NCBI GenBank assembly: GCA_002316675.1
Contig: DCDZ01000029.1
Location: 1 to 6,056, forward strand
Length of the DNA stretch: 6,056 nt
Reading direction: 5' to 3'
From: Tyzzerella sp. UBA1042
GTDB taxonomy: Bacteria; Bacillota; Clostridia; Lachnospirales; Anaerotignaceae
In this document: piece after piece, positions 6,017 through 6,056 of the stretch
Numbering within the stretch: the stretch's first letter is position 1
How the letters are laid out: each line of letters opens with the position of its first letter
Made by a program: the position numbers and the translations under genes
The notes under the pieces: model-generated
What the model saw: only the letters and a program-made list of their open reading frames with translations
Database searches by the model: none
Told to the model about the DNA's origin: nothing

Positions 6017-6056
6017 GCCTCGTACAGCTCCAGCATGGTAAACTCCGGGTTGTGCC
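5985..6056. repeat. Terminal fold-back: perfect 23-bp inverted repeat with 26-base loop
   Basis: Bases 5985-6007 and 6034-6056 are exact reverse complements; the 26 bases between (6008-6033) read in reverse complement as LELYEAYT, the true lysS continuation. The sequence therefore turns round on itself inside lysS, with CATG shared at the junction. A template-switch or multiple-displacement chimera, or an assembly error at a contig end, is the likeliest origin. Confidence 0.92.

Noticed and set aside
5809..6036. Minus-strand frame starting MLELYEAYTD
   Set aside because: Its first residues are truly LysRS but only because of the fold-back; after the turn it reads antisense to lysS, so it is not a separate gene.

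Overview
The window looks like a piece of a strictly anaerobic Firmicute, most likely a Clostridia member (Lachnospiraceae/Anaerotignum-like is a guess). The reasons are a full-length-type pyruvate:ferredoxin oxidoreductase, a greA-lysS gene pair, strong GGAGG-type ribosome binding sites, near-consensus sigma-A promoters, AT-rich intergenic DNA and mid-GC coding DNA. It is probably a metagenomic or draft-genome contig, because its right end shows a fold-back that cannot be an intact gene.

Layout. Positions 1-3128 (minus strand) hold the first 1042 codons of nifJ, with the C-terminal end lost off the left edge. Positions 3129-3566 are a 438-base AT-rich divergent intergenic region. It carries a clear nifJ promoter (TTGACA, 17 bases, TATCAT), several inverted repeats, and a recurring 10-mer AAAATTGTAT that brackets a candidate promoter for the rightward gene. 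Positions 3567-4520 (plus) encode a 317-residue protein I do not recognise; its middle part looks like an alpha/beta Rossmann-type fold. Positions 4521-4660 hold a perfect consensus promoter (TTGACA, 17 bases, TATAAT) followed almost at once by a Rho-independent terminator, in front of greA. Positions 4661-5137 encode GreA (158 aa, start reassigned to an internal ATG). Positions 5186 to about 6007 encode the N-terminal 274 residues of class II lysyl-tRNA synthetase (GTG start).

How the genes relate. nifJ (pyruvate oxidation to acetyl-CoA with reduction of ferredoxin) is transcribed away from the rest and has its own promoter. The unknown gene ends in a terminator and is probably monocistronic. 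greA and lysS are only 48 bases apart and probably form a transcription/translation housekeeping operon.

What stands out. (1) The terminator lies at about +9 to +31 relative to the predicted greA start site, so most initiations may yield a short RNA of about 30 nt; this resembles the attenuated greA leader known in E. coli. (2) The last 72 bases are a perfect 23-bp inverted repeat with a 26-base loop, and the loop read backwards is the true continuation of lysS. The lysS stop codon is therefore a fold-back artefact or rearrangement. (3) From about base 5819 the third-position GC of lysS jumps from 54% to 86% (hand count over 63 codons each side), suggesting a chimeric join or intragenic recombination. 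I see no CRISPR array, tRNA, rRNA, insertion sequence or phage gene, and no clear new defence or biosynthetic system.
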